Program-made: the position numbers and the translations under genes | In this document: in pieces, positions 59,553 to 64,000 of the stretch | How the letters are laid out: each line of letters opens with the position of its first letter | How positions within the stretch are numbered: the stretch's first letter is position 1 | Assembly (NCBI GenBank): GCA_900549665.1 | Contig: URPH01000010.1 | Location: forward strand, 1-64,000 | Length of the DNA stretch: 64,000 bases | Direction of reading: 5' to 3' | Source of the DNA: an uncultured Lachnospiraceae bacterium | GTDB lineage: Bacteria; Bacillota; Clostridia; Lachnospirales; Lachnospiraceae | Notes under the pieces: generated by a model | Seen by the model: the letters and a program-made list of their open reading frames with translations, nothing else | What the model was told of the DNA's origin: nothing | Database searches by the model: none

Positions 59553-61016
59553 TTATTTGCCCTCCTTTGCTCTGAGTGAGAATTTGCCTCTCGCCTGCTC
59601 ATAGGAGTAAGCGGCCTGTATCAGCTTCTTTTCTTCAAAACAATCACCAATCAGCTGTAAACCGATGGGAAGCCCGTTTTTGTCAACACCACACGGAACA
59701 CTGATACCGGGAAGACCTGCCAGATTGACGGAAATGGTATAAATATCACCGAGGTACATCTTCATCGGATCGGATAAGGATGAGCCAAGCTTGGGTGCTG
59801 TTGTGGGAGCACAAGGTCCCAGGATCATATCATATTTTGCAAAAGCCTCATCAAAGGATTTTTTGATCAGGGCCTTTACTCTCAAAGCCTTTAAATAATA
59901 AGCATCATAGTAACCGGAGCTAAGTACAAAGGAGCCCAGCATGATACGGCGCTTAACCTCAGGTCCAAAGCCCTGTGAACGGCTGCGTTTGTACATCCGG
60001 TGCAGCTCCTCGCAGTCCTCGGCACGGTATCCGTATTTTACGCCGTCAAAACGCTCTAAGTTGGAGCTTGCTTCTGCATCGGCAATCGTATAATAGGTAG
60101 GAATTGCATATTCTACCAGATCAAGGTCAAACTCTTCAACGATCGCGCCCTTTTCTTCCAGTACCTTGGCTGCTGCCAGTACCTTTTCTTTGACATCGGC
60201 ATCCAGTCCGTCACCAAAGTAGGATCTCGGAATACCGATCTTCATACCTTTGACATCATCGACAAGAGCAGAGGTAAAATCTGTTTCTCTTTCTACACTT
60301 GTGGAATCCTTTAAGTCATGAGAAGCGATTGCTTCCAAAACAGTTGCACAGTCTGTCACGTCTTTGGCAAGCGGTCCGATCTGGTCCAGAGAAGAACCGT
60401 ATGCGATCAATCCATAACGGGAAACCGTTCCGTAGGTAGGCTTCATGCCGACAACGCCACAGTATGATGCGGGCTGTCTGATGGATCCGCCGGTATCGGA
60501 GCCGAGCGCATAGAAGCATTCATCTGCCGCAACCGCTGCCGCGGAACCGCCGGATGATCCGCCGGGAACATGCTCGGTATCCCAGGGGTTTTTGGTAGGT
60601 CCAAATGCAGAAGTCTCTGTGGTGGAACCCATGGCAAACTCATCCATGTTGGTCTTTCCTAAGATAACGGCGCCTGCCTTTTGTAAATTGATAACCGCCT
60701 CAGCCGTATAGGTCGGGATAAAGTTACCTAAAATTTTGGAAGAGCAGGTAGTAAGCATACCCTCGGTACACATATTGTCCTTGATGGCTACCGGAACACC
60801 TGCTAAAGGTCCGGACAGTTCTCCTGCATCTATTTTTTTCTGGATATCGTCAGCTTGTGCTAACGCTCCCTCTTTGTCCAGTGTCACATAGCAGTTTAAA
60901 TCTGCTTCTGTCTTTTCAATCTGGTCAAGCACCGCCTGTGTTGCCTGCGCGACAGTCACTTCACCTTTTTTGATAGCTGCCGAAAGCTCTACGGCAGTAT
61001 AATCCAAAATATTCAT
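59553..61016 (-). CDS. gatA: Asp/Glu-tRNA amidotransferase subunit A
   Basis: 487 aa, GGAGG 10 nt before ATG. Amidase-signature enzyme: catalytic lysine in VAIKDNMC, cis-serine and nucleophile serine in GGSSGGSAAAVA and SDTGGSIRQPAS. It hydrolyses glutamine and channels ammonia to GatB. The gatC stop is 15 bp upstream. Length and motifs are normal. Confidence 0.97.
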   Translation of the reverse strand: MNILDYTAVELSAAIKKGEVTVAQATQAVLDQIEKTEADLNCYVTLDKEGALAQADDIQKKIDAGELSGPLAGVPVAIKDNMCTEGMLTTCSSKILGNFIPTYTAEAVINLQKAGAVILGKTNMDEFAMGSTTETSAFGPTKNPWDTEHVPGGSSGGSAAAVAADECFYALGSDTGGSIRQPASYCGVVGMKPTYGTVSRYGLIAYGSSLDQIGPLAKDVTDCATVLEAIASHDLKDSTSVERETDFTSALVDDVKGMKIGIPRSYFGDGLDADVKEKVLAAAKVLEEKGAIVEEFDLDLVEYAIPTYYTIADAEASSNLERFDGVKYGYRAEDCEELHRMYKRSRSQGFGPEVKRRIMLGSFVLSSGYYDAYYLKALRVKALIKKSFDEAFAKYDMILGPCAPTTAPKLGSSLSDPMKMYLGDIYTISVNLAGLPGISVPCGVDKNGLPIGLQLIGDCFEEKKLIQAAYSYEQARGKFSLRAKEGK

Positions 61017-61031
61017 CTGTCGAAAGCCTCC

Positions 61032-61322
61032 TTAAAATGTATTGGGAACAACAAACATACCGTCTTTTTCTTCCGGTGCGTTTTTTAATATATTGTCTCT
61101 GTCGTCGCCGTTGGTCACAACATCCTCCCGGAATACATTGTTTACCGGAAAGACATGGCTCATCGGCTCAACACCTGTCGTATCCAGCTCGCCAAGCTGA
61201 TCAATATAATCCAGCATTTCTGCAAGATCCTTTTTGGCCTGCTCTTTTTCCTCGGCAGACAGCTCCAGCTTTGCAAGGATACCAACGTAGTCGATTGTTT
61301 CATCTGTAATAACGTTTGCCAT
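61032..61322 (-). CDS. gatC: Asp/Glu-tRNA amidotransferase subunit C
   Basis: 96 aa, AAAGGAG 9 nt before ATG. Typical GatC: TIDYVGILAKLELS, LDYIDQLGELDTTGVEPMSHV (cited as DYIDQLGELDT and EPMSHV), ending in a D-rich segment and PNTF. It straps GatA to GatB. First gene of the operon; a MITE-like element lies 42 bp upstream of its start. Confidence 0.96.
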   Translation of the reverse strand: MANVITDETIDYVGILAKLELSAEEKEQAKKDLAEMLDYIDQLGELDTTGVEPMSHVFPVNNVFREDVVTNGDDRDNILKNAPEEKDGMFVVPNTF

Positions 61323-61363
61323 ATCAACTCGCTCCTTTGATTTATGCGATCTACTTATTTATA

Positions 61364-61532
61364 ATTTCTCCGTAACTATTCAGAGCCAAGGCAATTTTCA
61401 CAAATTTGCGAATCATGCTTGCATGAATGAGCATAATTTTGAAAATTTCTTTGGCGAAGTAACCACATGAGCAAAAGGAAAGCTCTGAAAGAGCGGTTTT
61501 GCGAATGGGGTTCTGAATAGTTACATTTCTCC
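61364..61532. mobile_element. MITE-like non-autonomous element with 8-bp target duplication
   Basis: The element spans 61372-61524 (153 bp). Terminal inverted repeats of 13 bp are perfect: GTAACTATTCAGA and TCTGAATAGTTAC. Both sides carry the same 8-bp direct repeat ATTTCTCC (61364-61371 and 61525-61532). Inside, about 61385-61455 folds into a long imperfect hairpin centred on TCATGC-TT-GCATGA, and GCTCT/AGAGC forms a small one. It codes for nothing. Ends beginning GTAA and 8-bp duplications are typical of the IS66 family, so trans-mobilisation by an IS66-type transposase is inferred. Confidence 0.88.
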
Positions 61533-61556
61533 ATAGAAACATCAAAAGAATAGCAT

Positions 61557-61590
61557 AAAAACGGCTTGTTTGCAAGTAAACAAGCCGTTT
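61557..61590 (-). terminator. Terminator of the VWA lipoprotein gene
   Basis: Perfect 13-bp arms AAACGGCTTGTTT (61559-61571) and AAACAAGCCGTTT (61578-61590); TTTTT follows on the minus strand. About 70 bp after the stop. Confidence 0.9.
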
Positions 61591-61658
61591 CCTGTCATTA
61601 TTCCCGTCATTATTTTCACTCATTACCAACTGTAATATCATATCGTTTTTTCTGCCGG

Positions 61659-63413
61659 TTATTTAGCAAAAAATTCCATGTTGTCTCTTTTTGCCATCTG
61701 TTTTACCAGATAATAAAATTCATCCTTGTATTCATCATTGATGTCCAGGGTCTTGTAGGTATCCAGAATATACTGATAATCCGCATCGCCCTTGTAATCG
61801 CTGTCGGAAAGGATCAGTGCAAACTCCGCCACCAGTGAGGCAAACACAAAATCATCGCTCGGATATTTTGTGAAGGCTCCAAAATCCACAACATAAGATA
61901 CCTGCTTGGATTCGGATTTGCCAGGTGCCTTGTAGCGGATAGCGACCGTTGCATATTCATCATTGTACAACAGGTCTGTATGCGCTTCTCCATCCTGATA
62001 CTTCAATTTGATCTCATCTGCTGCTCCTGCCGGGATAATCTCATACAGGGCAATGACCTGATGTCCGGCACCGATCTCACCGGCATCCTTTTTATCATCA
62101 TAAAAATCCCTGTCGGTGAGCTTGCGGTTTTCATAGCCGATCAGGCGGTAGGAATTGACCTTTTCGGGATTAAACTCGACCTGCAGCTTGACATCCTCGG
62201 CTATCGTCAAAAGGTTGGCTCCCATCTCTTCTACCAGTACCTTTTTGGCCTCAAACAGAGAGTCTATGTAAGAATAATTGCCATTTCCGCAGTCAGCCAG
62301 ACGTTCCATATTGTTGTCCTTGATGTTGCCGGTTCCAAAGCCTAAAACAGAAAGATAAATCCCGCTTTCTTTTTTCTTTGCAATAAATTTTTCCAGCTCA
62401 TCCGGATCGGAAATACCGATATTGAGATCTCCGTCGGTAGCTAAAATAACACGGTTGTTACCACCCTTTATATAATTAGCCTTTGCTAACTCATATGCTT
62501 TCTGGATACCGTCCTCTCCATTGGTTCCGCCTCCGGCGTATAAACCATCCAGAGCACGGTAGATCTTTTCCTTCTGTGTGCCGTTAGCACCTGCTAACAC
62601 AGTTTCCACACCGTCAGCATAGGTGACGATCGAAACCGTATCATTTTTGCCAAGCTCTGATACCAGCTCCTTGAAGGATTGCTGCAAAAGAGGCAGCTTA
62701 TCCGGCTCATCCATGGAACCTGATACATCCAGCAAAAATACAAGGTTGGTATCCGGTGCCTTGCTCATATCAACCGGCTCTGTAGCCATGCCGACAAACA
62801 TCAGCTCATGCTCCTTATTCCACGGACAGGAGCTGACCTCTGTCGTAACGCCAAACATCTCACCTTTTTTCGGTTTGTTCAGATCATAGGAAAAATAATT
62901 GATAAATTCCTCCGGTCTGACTGCATCCGGATCGATCATGTCAAGTGTATATCCATCCTCGATCATACGTCTGACATTGGCATAGGATGCAGTATCTACA
63001 TCTGCTGAAAATGTGGATAACGGCTGGGATTTGACAATACAAAATCCGTTTTCATCTTCTTTTTCATATTTCTCGGCATTGTACTCTTCATCAGAACCGG
63101 AATATTTACTGCTATTCTGTAATGCCTCATCTGATGCGGCTTCGTCATTCCAGTCATACAGATCGTCATAGGCATCTGTACTGTCCTCATACATTTCATT
63201 ATCCTGTCCCGCACCCTCCTTGGGTACAGCTTCTGCAGCTTCCTCATAGTCCCCTTCCGGTTCGTTTGTCTCAGATGTCATTTCATCATGATATTCTGCA
63301 GATGCCCCGTCCGATGTTCTCTGACTGGCGGCACCACATCCGGCAAGCATACCTGCCAGTATGGTCATGGAAAGTCCGATACAGATGCCTCTTCGTAAAT
63401 TCTTTTTGATCAT
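61659..63413 (-). CDS. VWA-domain lipoprotein (YfbK-like)
   Basis: 584 aa, GGAGG 7 nt before ATG. Signal peptide with lipobox LAGC (Cys26), then an acidic Glu/Asp/Tyr-rich linker (about 30-125), the N-terminal partner motif PLSTFSADVDTASYANVRR (start of it at about 131), the VWA domain with complete MIDAS DVSGSMDEPD (D229) and later TDGDLN, and a C-terminal DUF3520-like region. It would sit on the outer membrane face and bind a protein ligand through a metal ion. Function in Firmicutes is not established. Probably follows the partial gene at the right edge in one operon. Confidence 0.9.
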   Translation of the reverse strand: MIKKNLRRGICIGLSMTILAGMLAGCGAASQRTSDGASAEYHDEMTSETNEPEGDYEEAAEAVPKEGAGQDNEMYEDSTDAYDDLYDWNDEAASDEALQNSSKYSGSDEEYNAEKYEKEDENGFCIVKSQPLSTFSADVDTASYANVRRMIEDGYTLDMIDPDAVRPEEFINYFSYDLNKPKKGEMFGVTTEVSSCPWNKEHELMFVGMATEPVDMSKAPDTNLVFLLDVSGSMDEPDKLPLLQQSFKELVSELGKNDTVSIVTYADGVETVLAGANGTQKEKIYRALDGLYAGGGTNGEDGIQKAYELAKANYIKGGNNRVILATDGDLNIGISDPDELEKFIAKKKESGIYLSVLGFGTGNIKDNNMERLADCGNGNYSYIDSLFEAKKVLVEEMGANLLTIAEDVKLQVEFNPEKVNSYRLIGYENRKLTDRDFYDDKKDAGEIGAGHQVIALYEIIPAGAADEIKLKYQDGEAHTDLLYNDEYATVAIRYKAPGKSESKQVSYVVDFGAFTKYPSDDFVFASLVAEFALILSDSDYKGDADYQYILDTYKTLDINDEYKDEFYYLVKQMAKRDNMEFFAK

Positions 63414-63443
63414 AATATTTCCTCCCCTTATCTTTCAGGAATC

Positions 63444-63471
63444 ACGGCTGTATATTGATTGTAACAGCCGT
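63444..63471. promoter_or_regulatory. Inverted repeat in the leader of the VWA gene
   Basis: ACGGCTGT (63444-63451) and ACAGCCGT (63464-63471) are perfect arms with a 12-nt loop. No U tract on either strand, so it is more likely an operator or RNA stability element than a terminator. Confidence 0.4.
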
Positions 63472-63533
63472 ATTTATGCGTCTTATGATAGATATACGCA
63501 CCTGAAACCGGAAATTTATGGTACTTTTCATTT

Positions 63534-64000
63534 TTATTCAGAAATTTTTTCCAATCTGCATACTGCTGTCTGCTCATCCGGGGATGAGCCTTTATCGGAA
63601 GCAACCGGAGTCACTACGATATGGTATGCCTTTTTTCGCCTGATCGTGATATCCTGCGTCTCCAGTTCATCGCACAGGCTTTGTGAAATCAAAGCATCCA
63701 TGCGTTCTCCGTCATCCGTCGTAAAATGATATACATAGGCATAGCCCTGATCCTTCCAGTCCGGATCGGCAACAGATATTCCGGTCAGGACGGCTTTGTC
63801 CACTTCCAGAGTGTCGGTAACAGAGGCTGTGTTATTGTTTTTTACCTCGGTTTCCTTTGCGCCGCCGTCAGCAAGCTCCTGTGTCGGGGCTCCGGCCGCA
63901 TTTTCCGTTTTATCTCCGACGCCGTTCTGTTGCGCAGAGCTTGTGGTTTTATCTATCGATGCAGCGGTATCCGCAGTCTCTTCATATGCAGCTTCACTCT
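63534..64000 (-). CDS. Partial gene: C-terminal part of a protein with Ser/Thr/Ala/Glu-rich linker
   Basis: The frame is open from the stop at 63534 to the window edge, so the true start lies outside. The visible 155 residues are a low-complexity linker rich in Ala, Thr, Glu, Gln and Asn (as in an extracellular or periplasm-like spacer), then a compact domain of about 85 residues (GISVADPDWKDQGYAY, TDDGERMDALIS, HIVVTPVAS). A GTG near 63803 could be misread as a start, but coding composition continues upstream. Lies 120 bp before the VWA lipoprotein. In related genomes such genes often encode anti-sigma or envelope proteins; here that is a guess. Confidence 0.7.
   Translation of the reverse strand, partial: SEAAYEETADTAASIDKTTSSAQQNGVGDKTENAAGAPTQELADGGAKETEVKNNNTASVTDTLEVDKAVLTGISVADPDWKDQGYAYVYHFTTDDGERMDALISQSLCDELETQDITIRRKKAYHIVVTPVASDKGSSPDEQTAVCRLEKISE

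Noticed and set aside
61351..61641. 96-codon minus-strand frame across the gatC upstream region
   Set aside because: It runs through the MITE-like element, both target duplications and a terminator; no ribosome site.

Overview
The window is a 64 kb chromosomal stretch from a low-GC anaerobic Clostridia bacterium, most likely a member of the Lachnospiraceae. The evidence is gene content and style: AddAB recombination, a clostridial Feo operon with a FeoB-associated Cys-rich peptide, a GlnRS gene alongside GatCAB, a TPP-riboswitch-controlled ECF S-component (ThiT), several GGDEF/EAL proteins, DUF2225/DUF2339/DUF6062-type proteins, strong AGGAGG ribosome binding sites and AT-rich intergenic regions. 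No rRNA, tRNA, CRISPR array, prophage or autonomous transposase was seen. Most genes lie on the minus strand.

Layout: 0-7 kb holds a nuclease-helicase with an SOS-like box, a His-less HPr/Crh-like protein, a membrane-anchored amidase and an unrecognised 575-aa protein. 7-13 kb holds glutamate synthase gltB-gltD with a good promoter. 13-20 kb holds a HAD-CPBP fusion protein and a two-component/ABC-exporter cassette. 20-23 kb on the plus strand holds signal peptidase I, a TPP riboswitch with thiT, and a glycosyltransferase. 23-32 kb holds a membrane GGDEF protein and the addB-addA recombination genes.

32-34 kb is an XRE regulator plus HipA-like kinase module, with a palindromic operator placed exactly between its promoter hexamers. 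34-38 kb is iron uptake (feoA, feoB, a 52-aa Cys-rich peptide, a very short Fur-like protein) and a ZIP transporter. 38-43 kb holds a second ABC exporter, a candidate structured RNA and a uracil permease. 43-49 kb holds DUF6062, TetR, an acidic membrane-anchored protein, a MocR-type regulator, DUF2225 and glnS. 49-56 kb appears to be one operon: DUF6106-like gene, guaB (GTP supply), a PocR-GAF-PAS-GGDEF-EAL protein (GTP use for c-di-GMP) and a DUF2339 membrane protein. 56-61 kb holds an SCP2-like protein, an SGNH esterase and gatCAB. The right edge holds a VWA lipoprotein and a partial secreted-type gene.

The most notable non-coding observations are: (i) a 153-bp MITE-like element upstream of gatC with 13-bp terminal inverted repeats starting GTAA and a perfect 8-bp target duplication, suggesting IS66-type mobilisation; (ii) a dispersed inverted-repeat family with a TTTTGACCCTGA arm that supplies the -35 box of the lepB and glnS promoters; (iii) the HipBA-like operator/promoter; and (iv) a candidate structured RNA with its own terminator near 41.4 kb. 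All calls come from reading the sequence; no database search was run.
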